Shown here piece by piece: positions 21,875-32,057 of a DNA stretch of 64,000 nucleotides. Positions within the stretch are counted from its first letter, which is position 1; each line of letters starts with the position of its first letter. The stretch is taken from assembly GCF_900103915.1 (NCBI RefSeq), contig NZ_FNIG01000011.1, positions 20,275-84,274 of the forward strand, written 5' to 3'. The notes below the pieces were generated by a model. It did no database searches and had not been told where the DNA came from. It saw only the letters and a program-made list of their open reading frames with translations. This DNA is from Tenuibacillus multivorans. Lineage in GTDB: Bacteria > Bacillota > Bacilli > Bacillales > Alkalibacillaceae. The translations under genes were made by a program, and so were the position numbers.

Positions 21875-22378
21875 ATGCGTACAGTAATCGATCCAAATAA
21901 ATTAGATTTAGAAGAACGTGTTGTTACTGTTAACCGCGTAGCTAAGGTTGTAAAAGGTGGTCGTAATTTCCGTTTTACCGCTTTAGTTGTGGTTGGTGAT
22001 AAAAATGGTCATGTAGGTTTTGGAACAGGTAAAGCACAAGAGGTACCTGAGGCAATTCGTAAAGCGATTGAAGATGGTAAGAAAAACTTAGTCCGTGTAC
22101 CAATCATTGGTACAACAATTCCACACGAAATCAACGGCGAATATGGGGCTGGAAACATCTTATTAAAACCAGCTGCAGAAGGTACGGGAGTTATTGCAGG
22201 TGGACCAGTTCGTGCAGTATTAGAACTAGCTGGTGTTGGTGACATTCTATCAAAATCACTAGGTTCAAATACTCCAATTAATATGGTTCGTTCTACTATT
22301 CAAGGTTTAGCAAATCTAAAAACAGCAGAGCAAGTTGCAAAACTTCGAGGAAAATCTGTTGAAGAACTGTTAGGATAA
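21875..22378 (+). CDS. rpsE: 30S ribosomal protein S5
   Basis: S5 (167 residues) contributes to decoding accuracy. The double-stranded RNA-binding-like N-terminal domain [19 protein letters not shown] is wild type across the loop where spectinomycin-resistance changes occur. ATG 21875 ([15 protein letters not shown]) follows AAAGGAGGG; the upstream open frame from 21851 is not conserved. Confidence 0.97.
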   Translation: MRTVIDPNKLDLEERVVTVNRVAKVVKGGRNFRFTALVVVGDKNGHVGFGTGKAQEVPEAIRKAIEDGKKNLVRVPIIGTTIPHEINGEYGAGNILLKPAAEGTGVIAGGPVRAVLELAGVGDILSKSLGSNTPINMVRSTIQGLANLKTAEQVAKLRGKSVEELLG

Positions 22379-22391
22379 GGAGGGATAACAG

Positions 22392-22574
22392 ATGGCTAAT
22401 AAATTAGAAATTACCCTCACTCGTAGTTTGATCGGTCGAAATGAAGGTCAACGCGATACAGTAAAAGCCTTAGGTCTTAATAAAATTCACCAATCAGTAG
22501 TACTTGAGGATACACCAGCTGTTCGAGGCATGGTTGACAAAGTGTCACACCTCGTTTCAGTAAAAGAAGCTTAA
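22392..22574 (+). CDS. rpmD: 50S ribosomal protein L30
   Basis: L30 (60 residues) is a small ferredoxin-fold protein. The sequence [20 protein letters not shown] and the [16 protein letters not shown] end match the family at full length. AAGGAGGG directly precedes ATG 22392, 13 bases after rpsE. Confidence 0.95.
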   Translation: MANKLEITLTRSLIGRNEGQRDTVKALGLNKIHQSVVLEDTPAVRGMVDKVSHLVSVKEA

Positions 22575-22605
22575 TGGCAATAGATTGAAAAGAGGAGGTG
22601 CTCAC

Positions 22606-23037
22606 ATGAAACTTCACGAATTAAAAGGCGATAGCAAAAAACGTAATCGCGTAGGACGTGGAATGGCATCTGGTAACGGAAAAACTTCTGGACGTGGTCA
22701 TAAAGGTCAAAAAGCTCGCTCAGGCAGCGGCACACGACCAGGTTTTGAGGGTGGACAAATGCCTTTATTCCAACGTTTGCCTAAACGTGGATTTACAAAC
22801 ATCAACCGTAAAGAGTATACTATTGTTAATCTAGAAACTTTAAATCGTTTTGAAGATGGCACAGAAGTAACCCCTGAACTTTTACTTGAAAACGGCGTAA
22901 TTAGTAAAGTCAAAGCTGGCGTGAAAGTGCTAGGAAACGGTAATCTAGAGAAGAAGTTAACGGTAAAAGCGCAAAAGTTCTCTGCTTCGGCTAAAGAAGC
23001 CATTGAAGCAGCGGGCGGTCAAACTGAGGTGATTTAA
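22606..23037 (+). CDS. rplO: 50S ribosomal protein L15
   Basis: L15 (143 residues) is a late-assembly 50S protein. The Gly/Arg-rich N terminus [21 protein letters not shown] is conserved. ATG 22606 follows AGAGGAGGTG; an earlier in-frame ATG at 22585 overlaps this site. Its stop overlaps the secY start by one base (TAATG). Confidence 0.96.
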   Translation: MKLHELKGDSKKRNRVGRGMASGNGKTSGRGHKGQKARSGSGTRPGFEGGQMPLFQRLPKRGFTNINRKEYTIVNLETLNRFEDGTEVTPELLLENGVISKVKAGVKVLGNGNLEKKLTVKAQKFSASAKEAIEAAGGQTEVI

Positions 23038-24326
23038 TGTTTAGTACTTTTGCAAACATGTTTCGTGTAGCTGACATTCGACGTAAAATTCTATTTACTC
23101 TTGCGATTTTAATTGTTTTCCGACTGGGATCGTTTATTCCAGTTCCGTTTACGAACAATCAGGCTATTGACATGATGAATGAAGTCAATGCGTTTGGTTT
23201 CATTGACACATTCGGTGGGGGAGCATTAAGTCAGTTCTCGGTATTTGCTATGGGTATTTTCCCATATATCACTGCCTCCATTATTATGCAGTTATTGCAG
23301 ATGGATGTCGTACCAAAGTTTACGGAATGGAGAAAGCAAGGGGAAGTTGGACGTCGGAAATTAGCTCAGTTTACACGTTACGGTACAGTAGTCTTAGCAT
23401 TCATTCAAGCTATTGGGATGTCGGTCGGATTTAACTATATGACAAATGGTCAATTAATTACGAATCCGAACCCAATGACATTTTTCATTATTGCTGTCGT
23501 CTTAACAGGCGGTACAACATTCTTAATGTGGCTTGGTGAGCAGATTACTGAGCACGGAGTTGGAAATGGTATTTCCATTTTAATCTTTGCTGGTATTATC
23601 GCAGCAATTCCAAATGGTATTAACCAATTATACGAAACTTACATTACAGATGCTGGTGATCAACTATTCTTAAATTTAGTGATTATAGGTATCATTGCAC
23701 TCGTGGTAATTGCGGTTATTGTTGGTGTTATCTTTATCCAACAAGCATTGCGTAAAATACCAATTCAATATGCTAAACGAACGGTTAACCGTTCACCTGT
23801 TGGAGGACACTCCACACACTTACCATTAAAGGTAAATGCTGCAGGGGTAATTCCAATCATCTTTGCAATTTCATTTATTATTGCACCTCAGACTATCGCG
23901 AACTTTTTTGAAGGTACAGTCGCACAAACGATAGCAAATGTTTTTGATTACACACAACCAATCGGTATGACACTATATGTAGGATTAATTATTGCCTTTA
24001 CGTATTTCTACACGTTTGTTCAGGTTAATCCAGAACAAATGGCAGAGAACTTGCAAAAGCAAGGCGGTTATGTGCCAGGCATTCGCCCGGGTAAAAACAC
24101 TGAGACTTATTTAACTCGTGTGATTTATCGCTTAACTTTTGTCGGTGCATTATTCCTAGCAGTTGTTTCGATCTTCCCAATTATTTTAGGAAGTATTGCC
24201 AACTTACCAGCTGCAGTACAAATTGGTGGAACAAGTCTACTAATCGTAGTAGGTGTGGCATTAAACACAATGAAACAACTAGAAAGTCAATTAGTGAAAC
24301 GTCATTACCGAGGTTTCATAAAATAA
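23037..24326 (+). CDS. secY: Preprotein translocase subunit SecY
   Basis: SecY (429 residues) is the ten-helix channel of the Sec translocon. The plug and first helix (RRKILFTLAILIVFRLGSFIPVP), the cytosolic loop with QYAKRTVNRSPVGGHSTHLP, and the loop before the last helices (NPEQMAENLQKQGGYVPGIRPG) are all present. It overlaps rplO by one base and is followed by adk, as in B. subtilis. Confidence 0.97.
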   Translation: MFSTFANMFRVADIRRKILFTLAILIVFRLGSFIPVPFTNNQAIDMMNEVNAFGFIDTFGGGALSQFSVFAMGIFPYITASIIMQLLQMDVVPKFTEWRKQGEVGRRKLAQFTRYGTVVLAFIQAIGMSVGFNYMTNGQLITNPNPMTFFIIAVVLTGGTTFLMWLGEQITEHGVGNGISILIFAGIIAAIPNGINQLYETYITDAGDQLFLNLVIIGIIALVVIAVIVGVIFIQQALRKIPIQYAKRTVNRSPVGGHSTHLPLKVNAAGVIPIIFAISFIIAPQTIANFFEGTVAQTIANVFDYTQPIGMTLYVGLIIAFTYFYTFVQVNPEQMAENLQKQGGYVPGIRPGKNTETYLTRVIYRLTFVGALFLAVVSIFPIILGSIANLPAAVQIGGTSLLIVVGVALNTMKQLESQLVKRHYRGFIK

Positions 24327-24347
24327 TACCTCTTAGAGTTATGATGA

Positions 24348-25013
<666 letters not shown>

Positions 25014-25042
25014 TGACTATTTTGGTGTAACAGAAACCTCGT

Positions 25043-25316
25043 TATTTCAAGATAGTTAAACGAGTATGGTGGGCACGGAATTGGTCAGGACCTTCATGAA
25101 GATCCTCATCTTTCAAACTTTGGAACACCTATAAAGGTCCGAGATGAAATAAGGGATGGTTTTGGCAATTGAACCTATGGTTAATTTAGGGGAATGTAAT
25201 GTTCGGACATTAAGTGATCATTGGACAGTTATTATTAGGATCATAGTAACTGTGCACACTTTGAGCATACAGTAGCTGTAACCGATGGTGGTTATGAAAT
25301 TTTAACGAAAGCTTAA
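25043..25316 (+). pseudogene. map: Methionine aminopeptidase (map) remnant, C-terminal third only, frameshifted
   Basis: The 319 bases between adk and the KOW gene hold a decayed map. From 25071 the frame reads GHGIGQDLHEDPHLSNFGTP, the His-containing active-site segment of MetAP. A +1 shift near 25160 continues as [21 protein letters not shown] second shift near 25240 continues as [20 protein letters not shown] and a stop at 25314-25316. The first two thirds of the roughly 250-codon gene are missing. Its place is exactly where B. subtilis mapA lies. N-terminal methionine removal must be supplied by another copy. Confidence 0.85.
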
Positions 25317-25332
25317 GTGAAGGTGATGATGA

Positions 25333-25662
25333 TTGGTCGATGGTGAGTCGGGAAGTCCCCGAGTTGGTCAATTAGTGAAAATTAATCGTGGACGTGAGGT
25401 TGATCAATACGCGATTATTATTGGTGTTGTTGATGAAACATTTGTTTTATTAGCCGATGGTGATAAGCGGAAATTTGATCGACCAAAACGAAAAAATATT
25501 CATCATGTTGATTTATTAGATTATATTTCTCCGGAAGTGGAGAAAAGTATGATAGAAACTGGTCGAGTAACGAATGGAAAACTTCGCTTCGCAATATCAA
25601 AGTTTGTTAACGAAGAGTTAACAGATTGGAAGAAGGGAGATTCTCTCTATGGCGAAAGATGA
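25333..25662 (+). CDS. KOW-domain RNA-binding protein (YbzG-like, L14e/L27e-type)
   Basis: The 109-residue protein has a short KOW-like beta-barrel segment, [32 protein letters not shown] (about residues 13-44), followed by a basic stretch. A protein of this kind (YbzG) lies between map and infA in B. subtilis, where it resembles archaeal/eukaryotic ribosomal L14e-type proteins. TTG 25333 lies 7 bases after AAGGTG. The 3' end overlaps infA by 14 bases. Its role is inferred to be ribosome or RNA binding. Confidence 0.78.
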   Translation: MVDGESGSPRVGQLVKINRGREVDQYAIIIGVVDETFVLLADGDKRKFDRPKRKNIHHVDLLDYISPEVEKSMIETGRVTNGKLRFAISKFVNEELTDWKKGDSLYGER

Positions 25663-25867
25663 TGTAATTGAAATGGAAGGAACAGTCCTCGAAACATTAC
25701 CGAATGCGATGTTTAAAGTAGAGTTGGAAAACGGACATGAGATTTTAGCTCATGTTTCAGGTAAAATCCGTATGCACTTCATTCGAATTTTACCTGGTGA
25801 TAAGGTTACCGTTGAAATGTCACCTTATGACTTATCAAGAGGTCGCATCACATATCGTTATAAGTAA
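25649..25867 (+). CDS. infA: Translation initiation factor IF-1
   Basis: IF-1 (72 residues) is an OB-fold protein that blocks the A-site during initiation. The sequence [20 protein letters not shown] and the end [10 protein letters not shown] are canonical. AGAAGGGAGA precedes ATG 25649 within the end of the KOW gene, suggesting translational coupling. Confidence 0.97.
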   Translation: MAKDDVIEMEGTVLETLPNAMFKVELENGHEILAHVSGKIRMHFIRILPGDKVTVEMSPYDLSRGRITYRYK

Positions 25868-26011
<144 letters not shown>

Positions 26012-26035
26012 TCTTAAAGGAGGTGCGTTGCACAG

Positions 26036-26401
26036 ATGGCACGTATTGCAGGTATTGATATTCCACGTGAAAAGCGCGTTGTCATAGCACTAACGTATAT
26101 TTACGGTATCGGAAAATCAACAGCACAAGAAATTCTTAAAAATGCGGGTGTTTCTGAGGAGACACGAGTTCGTGATCTTACAGAAGAAGAATTAGCAAAC
26201 ATTCGTAAACAAATTGACGATTATACAGTTGAAGGTGATCTTCGTCGTGAAGTATCCCTTAACGTTAAACGTTTAATTGAAATCGGTAGTTACAGAGGAA
26301 TCCGTCATCGTCGTGGCCTACCAGCACGTGGGCAAAAGACAAAAAACAACTCTCGTACACGTAAAGGACCACGCCGTACAGTTGCGAACAAGAGAAAATA
26401 A
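26036..26401 (+). CDS. rpsM: 30S ribosomal protein S13
   Basis: S13 (121 residues) contacts P-site tRNA with its basic C-terminal tail ([15 protein letters not shown] here). The helix-hairpin-helix signature [14 protein letters not shown] is at about residues 22-35. AAAGGAGGTG precedes ATG 26036. Confidence 0.97.
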   Translation: MARIAGIDIPREKRVVIALTYIYGIGKSTAQEILKNAGVSEETRVRDLTEEELANIRKQIDDYTVEGDLRREVSLNVKRLIEIGSYRGIRHRRGLPARGQKTKNNSRTRKGPRRTVANKRK

Positions 26402-26425
26402 TAATCTAAAGGAGGTAAGCTAATC

Positions 26426-26827
<402 letters not shown>

Positions 26828-26840
26828 TTAGGTATATAAT

Positions 26841-26930
26841 TTGTAACCCTGTCTATAATGGGATATGATAGGTTAATAAGCTTCACACGGTTATGCAGGA
26901 TCATTACCCATGTATTCATGGGACTCCTGC
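26841..26930 (+). promoter_or_regulatory. Candidate promoter and two-stage hairpin before rpoA
   Basis: TTGTAA (26841-26846), 17 bases and TATGAT (26864-26869) form a possible internal sigma-A promoter. Downstream is a two-part hairpin: outer stem GCAGGA (26895-26900) with TCCTGC (26925-26930), inner stem CCCATG (26907-26912) with CATGGG (26917-26922) and a TATT loop. There is no T tract. It could be a processing site or binding site governing rpoA-rplQ. Confidence 0.45.
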
Positions 26931-26996
26931 CAGAGGAATTTCGGGGGTGCGGAGCGTATTGTCGATGTTTCGACGTTTTGAAGGAGGGTTTTGTGA

Positions 26997-27941
26997 ATGA
27001 TTGAAATAGAAAAACCGAAAGTGGAAACAGTTGAAATTAACCAAGATACTACGTTCGGGAAGTTCGTTATTGAACCGTTAGAGCGCGGTTATGGAACGAC
27101 AGTTGGTAACTCCTTGCGTCGTATCTTGTTATCCTCACTTCCAGGAGCAGCAGTAACCTCTGTTCAAATTGAAGGTGCATTGCATGAATTTTCAACGTTA
27201 GACTATGTCGTTGAGGACGTCACAACGATTATTCTAAACTTGAAACATTTAGCACTTAAAATTTATTCAGATGAACAAAAAACCTTAGAGATTAATGCTC
27301 AAGGTGAAGGTGAAGTGTTTGCTCGAGATATTCAACACGATAGTGATGTTGAGATTTTAAACCCTGACTTGAAGATTGCTACAATCTCAGGTAATGGTAA
27401 ATTAAGCATGAAAATTTTTGCTGAACGAGGACGCGGATATCGCCCTGCAGATGCAAACAAACATGATGATCAGCCGATTGGTGTCATCCCTATTGATTCA
27501 ATCTTCACACCAGTAACACGCGTAACTTATCAAGTAGAAAATACGCGGATTGGTCAAGTTACAAATTTTGATAAGTTAACTTTAGATGTGTGGACAGATG
27601 GAAGCATTCGCCCAGAAGAAGCTATTTCACTTGGGGCAAAAATTTTCACCGAACACTTAAATGTTTTCGTCACTTTAACTGATGAAGCGCAACAAGCGGA
27701 GATTATGGTAGAAAAAGAAGAAGACCAGAAGGAAAAAGTGCTAGAAATGACAATTGAAGAACTCGACCTATCCGTTCGTTCTTACAATTGCTTAAAACGT
27801 GCCGGTATCAATACCGTACACGAACTTGCACAAAAATCTGAAGAAGACATGATGAAAGTTCGTAACTTAGGACGTAAATCACTTGATGAAGTTAAAAATA
27901 AGTTAGCGGATTTAAATTTAGGTCTACGTAAAGACGACTAA
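26997..27941 (+). CDS. rpoA: DNA-directed RNA polymerase subunit alpha
   Basis: The alpha subunit (314 residues) dimerises to nucleate RNA polymerase assembly. The N-terminal domain has [20 protein letters not shown]; the C-terminal domain (from about residue 250) has the promoter UP-element-binding helices [19 protein letters not shown] and [24 protein letters not shown] (26979-26987) precedes ATG 26997. Confidence 0.97.
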   Translation: MIEIEKPKVETVEINQDTTFGKFVIEPLERGYGTTVGNSLRRILLSSLPGAAVTSVQIEGALHEFSTLDYVVEDVTTIILNLKHLALKIYSDEQKTLEINAQGEGEVFARDIQHDSDVEILNPDLKIATISGNGKLSMKIFAERGRGYRPADANKHDDQPIGVIPIDSIFTPVTRVTYQVENTRIGQVTNFDKLTLDVWTDGSIRPEEAISLGAKIFTEHLNVFVTLTDEAQQAEIMVEKEEDQKEKVLEMTIEELDLSVRSYNCLKRAGINTVHELAQKSEEDMMKVRNLGRKSLDEVKNKLADLNLGLRKDD

Positions 27942-27985
27942 TCATCGAACATCAATAGATATTCCTAGCAAAGGAGGTTTTGGGA

Positions 27986-28351
27986 ATGGCAAAAACGAAG
28001 TTAGGCCGCACAACGGCACAACGTAAGGCTTTACTACGTAATCTTGCAACAGATTTAATTGTTCATGAACGGATCGAAACAACAGAAGCTAAAGCAAAGA
28101 CACTTCGCCCAGTTGTTGAAAAAATGATTACGTTAGGTAAACGCGGTGACCTTCATGCTCGTCGTCAGGCTGAATCTTATTTAAGAAAAGTAGACGCTGA
28201 TGAAGAAGGTACACAAAATGCAATCGAAAAATTATTCTCTGATATTGCTCCACGTTATGAAGAACGCCAAGGTGGCTACACGCGCATCTTAAAACTTGGA
28301 GAACGTCAAGGTGACGGGGCAAAAACGGTGATTATTGAATTAGTTGACTAA
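27986..28351 (+). CDS. rplQ: 50S ribosomal protein L17
   Basis: L17 (121 residues) is the last gene of the alpha operon. ATG 27986 lies 8 bases after AAAGGAGG; an in-frame TTG at 27980 is less likely. The sequence [21 protein letters not shown] and the [15 protein letters not shown] end are typical. Two terminators follow. Confidence 0.97.
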   Translation: MAKTKLGRTTAQRKALLRNLATDLIVHERIETTEAKAKTLRPVVEKMITLGKRGDLHARRQAESYLRKVDADEEGTQNAIEKLFSDIAPRYEERQGGYTRILKLGERQGDGAKTVIIELVD

Positions 28352-28370
28352 TTGAATGATTTAAGGAAGG

Positions 28371-28448
28371 GGGTTCAGATTCCACAGACTTGGAACTGTG
28401 CCCTTTTTTATGTTCTGGTCCGTTGTTTTGTGCAACGGATTTTTTTTA
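28371..28448 (+). terminator. Two tandem terminators closing the ribosomal cluster
   Basis: The first hairpin pairs GGTTCAG.TTCC (about 28372-28383) with GGAACTGTGCC (about 28392-28402) and is followed by TTTTTT. The second pairs CCGTTG (28420-28425) with CAACGG (28433-28438) and is followed by a run of eight T. Together they give a robust end to the S10-spc-alpha transcript. Confidence 0.85.
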
Positions 28449-28450
28449 AT

Positions 28451-28618
28451 ACACCCGTAGAACTTAGAAAAACACCGATAGAAAGTCAACATACACCGAT
28501 AGAAAGTGAAAAAACGCCGATAGAAATCAGAGATACACCGATAGGAAGTGAAGATACGCCGATAGAAGGCAAAGTTACACTGATAGAAAACAGAGATACA
28601 CCGATAGATCGGAGGAAG
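28451..28618 (+). repeat. Eight-copy 21-base tandem repeat
   Basis: Eight imperfect units start at 28451, 28472, 28493, 28514, 28535, 28556, 28577 and 28598, with exact 21-base spacing. The consensus core is ACACCGATAGAAAGT followed by about six variable bases. Because 21 is a multiple of 3, one + frame reads TPIESxx repeats and the - strand reads FYRxxxx repeats. No start codon with a ribosome-binding site leads into either frame, and the + frame runs back through two terminators, so I consider it intergenic rather than a gene. Confidence 0.85.
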
Positions 28619-28649
28619 GCCATAAGATATTCCCCCTTCGACGTCAAAC

Positions 28650-28678
28650 TTAAACCGCTCCAACAGTCAAAATATGAT
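28650..28678 (+). promoter_or_regulatory. Candidate promoter for ecfA1
   Basis: TTAAAC (28650-28655), 17 bases and TATGAT (28673-28678) lie between the repeat block and ecfA1. A promoter is expected here because two terminators stop read-through from rplQ. Confidence 0.4.
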
Positions 28679-28729
28679 AAAATAGACGAGAAATCTATTT
28701 CCGAGGAAATATAAAGGGGACCATGATCT

Positions 28730-29557
28730 GTGATTGAATTTCAAGGTGTTTCCTATCGTTATTCTAGCTCTGAAGAAAACGTATTAAAAGATATAAACTT
28801 GAAAATAGCGCAAGGCGATTGGGTAGCGCTGCTTGGACATAATGGCTCAGGTAAATCAACGCTTGCAAAATTGATGAACGGTATATTGATGCCTACAAAG
28901 GGTCAAGTGTTCGTTAATGGGGTTTTATTAAATGAGGAGACAGTTTGGGAGATTCGTCACGAGGTTGGGATGGTCTTTCAAAATCCGGAGAATCAGTTTG
29001 TTGGGACGACAGTGATTGATGATGTGGCCTTCGGTTTAGAAAACATGGCAATTCCACGTGAAGAGATGGAAAGTCGAATAGATGAAAGTCTCAAAGTCGT
29101 CGGAATGACGGATTATAAGTTACAGGAGCCTTACCGGTTATCTGGTGGGCAAAAGCAGCGTATAGCTATTGCAGGTGTTTTAGCTATGATGCCTCAAGTG
29201 ATCATCTTTGATGAAGCGACCACCATGTTAGATCCATCAGGAAGAAAAGAACTGCTTGAAACTATGAAGTACGTCCGCGAAAAGCGTGATATAACCTTTG
29301 TGTCTATTACACATGACTTAAATGAAGCCGTTTGGGCGGATCGTGTGATCGTGTTAGAGGATGGAGCCATTTGGTTTGAAGGAACACCTCAAACGTTACT
29401 CGAAAAACGTGAAAGTCTTCAATCTACAGGGTTACGCCCACCTTTTGTTGCCCAACTGACGGATGAATTGAGGAAAAACGGCATCACATTTGAGCAACAA
29501 CCATTACATCATAAAGATCTGGTGAAACAGTTATGGACATTACATTCAAAGACGTAA
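28730..29557 (+). CDS. ecfA1: ECF transporter energising ATPase A1
   Basis: This 275-residue ABC ATPase is one of two that power energy-coupling-factor vitamin and metal importers. Walker A is GHNGSGKST (36-44), the signature is LSGGQ (137-141), and Walker B ends at the catalytic Glu162 (VIIFDEA). The Q-loop reads FQNPENQF. It starts at GTG 28730 after AAAGGGGA. It overlaps ecfA2 by 25 bases. Substrate-binding S components are encoded elsewhere. Confidence 0.94.
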   Translation: MIEFQGVSYRYSSSEENVLKDINLKIAQGDWVALLGHNGSGKSTLAKLMNGILMPTKGQVFVNGVLLNEETVWEIRHEVGMVFQNPENQFVGTTVIDDVAFGLENMAIPREEMESRIDESLKVVGMTDYKLQEPYRLSGGQKQRIAIAGVLAMMPQVIIFDEATTMLDPSGRKELLETMKYVREKRDITFVSITHDLNEAVWADRVIVLEDGAIWFEGTPQTLLEKRESLQSTGLRPPFVAQLTDELRKNGITFEQQPLHHKDLVKQLWTLHSKT

Positions 29558-30390
29558 CCTATACATATCAGCCAAACACACCGTTCGAGCATTTAGCCTT
29601 AAATCAGTTAAATTTCCAAATTCCAAAAGGATCCTTCACAGCCATAGTCGGTCATACAGGGTCGGGTAAATCGACTCTGATTCAGCATTTAAACGGACTT
29701 TTACGACCGTCTGAAGGAACTGTTTCCATCGGGGGATTCGAGCTGACTAATGAAAAAAACAAACAGATTAAAGCACTTCGAAAAAAAGTCGGTATGGTGT
29801 TTCAATACCCTGAACATCAGTTGTTTGAGGAAACGGTTAAAAAGGATATCTTATTTGGTCCAAAGAATTTTGATGTTGCGGTATCAGATGATCAGTTATT
29901 AAAAGTCATCGATATGGTTGGGCTCGAACCAGAGATATTAGAGCGTTCACCTTTTGATTTAAGTGGCGGACAAAAACGTCGCGTTGCGATTGCGAGTATT
30001 TTAATTTTAGAGCCTGAGCTTCTTGTATTAGATGAACCCACGGCGGGATTAGATCCGCTTGGGCAAAAGCAAATGATGGAGCTTTTCAGTCAATTACATC
30101 GGAAGCAGGATATAACAGTCGTCTTAGTCACGCATCAAATGGAAGATGTTTTAGCTTACGCCAATCAAATGTTGGTATTAGAAAATGGTCGAGTTAGTTT
30201 AAAGGGTAAACCGATTCAAGTTTTTCAATATAAGGATTACTTAAGGCAAATTGGTTTAGACATTCCAGAGGTGATTGAATTTCTTGAGTACTTGGAAAAA
30301 GAAACGGGTTTAGCTATCCCTTATCGTGGACAGGCTTTAACTGAACTTGGAACAAGCATCGCCAAGTGGGTGAAGGATGGTGATGCATGA
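29533..30390 (+). CDS. ecfA2: ECF transporter energising ATPase A2
   Basis: The second ABC ATPase of the ECF module (285 residues) has Walker A GHTGSGKST, the signature LSGGQKRR and Walker B ELLVLDEPTAGLDP. EcfA1 and EcfA2 form a heterodimer on EcfT. ATG 29533 lies inside ecfA1, and the stop overlaps the ecfT start as ATGA, so translation is coupled throughout. Confidence 0.94.
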   Translation: MDITFKDVTYTYQPNTPFEHLALNQLNFQIPKGSFTAIVGHTGSGKSTLIQHLNGLLRPSEGTVSIGGFELTNEKNKQIKALRKKVGMVFQYPEHQLFEETVKKDILFGPKNFDVAVSDDQLLKVIDMVGLEPEILERSPFDLSGGQKRRVAIASILILEPELLVLDEPTAGLDPLGQKQMMELFSQLHRKQDITVVLVTHQMEDVLAYANQMLVLENGRVSLKGKPIQVFQYKDYLRQIGLDIPEVIEFLEYLEKETGLAIPYRGQALTELGTSIAKWVKDGDA

Positions 30391-31184
30391 TGGGTTCCTT
30401 TATGGTTGGTCAATATATACCAGGGGAGTCGCTCATTCATCGACTAGACCCGCGCTTAAAAATTGTGATGGTCTTTATCTATGTCATCGTCGTATTTACG
30501 TCTGAAACTTTTATTAGTTATTTAGTATTATTCGCCTTTGCTTTCTTGAGTACGTTATTAACACGTATTCCACTCAAGTTTGTCATCAAAGGGTTAAAGC
30601 CGGTTTGGTGGCTAATCGCCATCACGTTTGTGTTACATGTCCTGTTAACTCGCACAGGTGAAGTTTGGATTGAAATAATCGGTTTTCCGATCTATAAGGA
30701 ATCGATTATACAGGCGGTTAAGATATCAGTACGGTTCTTTCTGTTAATTTTGATGACGACGATTTTGACGTTATCGACAACACCTATTGCGATTACGGAT
30801 GCTGTTGAGTCATTACTTCATCCACTGAAAAAAATCAAATTTCCAGTCCATGAGTTAGCCCTAATGATGTCGATTTCATTACGGTTTATTCCAACACTCA
30901 TGCAAGAAGCGGATAAAATTTCGAAGGCCCAAGCCTCCCGTGGGTTAGACTTTCGGACGGGTAAAATAAAAGATCGTGTACAAGCTATTATTCCATTGAT
31001 CCTTCCGCTATTTGTGAATGCTTTTAAGCGTGCGGAGGATTTAGCCATTGCGATGGAGGCAAGGGGTTATCAAGGTGGCGAAGGACGGACTAAATCTCGT
31101 GAACTGGCCTTTCGAAGACGGGATTATATCGCAGGATTCATGTTTATCTTGATGATGTTCATCTATTTTATATTAACTTTATAA
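30387..31184 (+). CDS. ecfT: ECF transporter transmembrane subunit T
   Basis: EcfT (265 residues) is the membrane scaffold that couples the ATPases to substrate-binding S components. Several hydrophobic segments are followed by a cytosolic helix region with the two Ala-Arg-Gly-type coupling motifs, seen here as QASRGLDFR and MEARGYQGG. ATG 30387 overlaps the ecfA2 stop by four bases. truA follows after 13 bases. Confidence 0.94.
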   Translation: MMGSFMVGQYIPGESLIHRLDPRLKIVMVFIYVIVVFTSETFISYLVLFAFAFLSTLLTRIPLKFVIKGLKPVWWLIAITFVLHVLLTRTGEVWIEIIGFPIYKESIIQAVKISVRFFLLILMTTILTLSTTPIAITDAVESLLHPLKKIKFPVHELALMMSISLRFIPTLMQEADKISKAQASRGLDFRTGKIKDRVQAIIPLILPLFVNAFKRAEDLAIAMEARGYQGGEGRTKSRELAFRRRDYIAGFMFILMMFIYFILTL

Positions 31185-31197
31185 GGGAGAATGCCGT

Positions 31198-31941
31198 ATG
31201 GCTCGGATCAAACTACGAATCGAATACGACGGTACGGATTTCGTGGGCTATCAGGTACAGCTTGAAAAACGGACTGTTCAACTCGTCCTTGAAAAAGCGT
31301 TAAAGAAAATGCATGACGAACCGATTAGGGTTTATTCATCGGGGCGGACAGATTCCGGTGTCCATGCGCTAGATCAGGTCCTTCACTTTGATACGACATT
31401 ATCCTTAGATGATGCGACATGGCAGCACGCGTTAACAACGTTATTGCCTAAGGATATTCGAGTGAAGTCAGCTGAAACAGTTGCACATGATTTCCATGCA
31501 CGTAAGGATGCAACAAATAAAACGTACCGTTACATCGTTTTAAATCGTAAGGAACACGATGTCTTTCGTCGAAATTATGAATGGCACATCCCACAAGACA
31601 TCGATTTAGAAAAAATGAAAGAGGCGGCTAAACTTTTAAAGGGTAAACATGACTTTACCGCCTTTGCCGCATCTAAGTCGAACGTTAAAGGGGATAAGAC
31701 GCGGACTATATTTGAACTAAAGGTGTGGCGGGAGGATGATGATCGGATTTATTTTGAAGTGACTGGAGACGGCTTTTTAACGCATATGGTTCGAATTATG
31801 GTTGGGACACTTATTGAGATTGGTCAAGGGAAAAAAGATAAAAGCTGTATAACCAAAGGATTTGAATCACTTGATCGACGTGTCCTTGGGTTGACAGCAC
31901 CCGGTCATGGCTTATACTTATGGGAAGTGGAATACGAGTAA
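31198..31941 (+). CDS. truA: tRNA pseudouridine(38-40) synthase
   Basis: TruA (247 residues) isomerises uridines 38-40 of the tRNA anticodon arm. The catalytic Asp52 is in the signature SSGRTDSGVHAL. The C-terminal GDGFLTHMVRIMVGTLIEIG segment is typical. AAGGGAG precedes ATG 31198. In B. subtilis rplM-rpsI follow directly; here about 14 kb of purine genes intervene. Confidence 0.95.
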   Translation: MARIKLRIEYDGTDFVGYQVQLEKRTVQLVLEKALKKMHDEPIRVYSSGRTDSGVHALDQVLHFDTTLSLDDATWQHALTTLLPKDIRVKSAETVAHDFHARKDATNKTYRYIVLNRKEHDVFRRNYEWHIPQDIDLEKMKEAAKLLKGKHDFTAFAASKSNVKGDKTRTIFELKVWREDDDRIYFEVTGDGFLTHMVRIMVGTLIEIGQGKKDKSCITKGFESLDRRVLGLTAPGHGLYLWEVEYE

Positions 31942-31944
31942 AAG

Positions 31945-32025
31945 GCGAACATTTCGGGTTTGAAACAAATAAAATTTCGGTTTTTGATAAAAGATGGTTG
32001 AACATTAAATAATCGATGTTATAAT
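31945..32025 (+). promoter_or_regulatory. Promoter of the purine operon with a PurBox-like half-site
   Basis: TTGAAC (31998-32003), 16 bases and TATAAT (32020-32025) form the promoter. Upstream, GGCGAACATT (31945-31953) resembles one PurR PurBox arm (core CGAAC), and AATTTCGGTTTT (about 31974-31984) resembles the inverted second arm. The CGAA and TTCG cores are 26 bases apart instead of the usual 16-17, so PurR control is uncertain. Confidence 0.6.
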
Positions 32026-32057
32026 GAATGTGTAATTACGAACAGTTAAATATTAAC

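Noticed and set aside
23037..24326. Accessory SecY2-type translocase
   Set aside because: It overlaps rplO in the canonical spc position and has the standard SecY loops, so it is the housekeeping protein.
28451..28618. CRISPR array
   Set aside because: Units are directly tandem with a 21-base period and no spacers; there are no cas genes in the window.
28352..28714. Protein-coding gene for TPIESxx heptad repeats
   Set aside because: The frame begins at the base after rplQ without a ribosome-binding site and crosses two terminator hairpins before the repeats.
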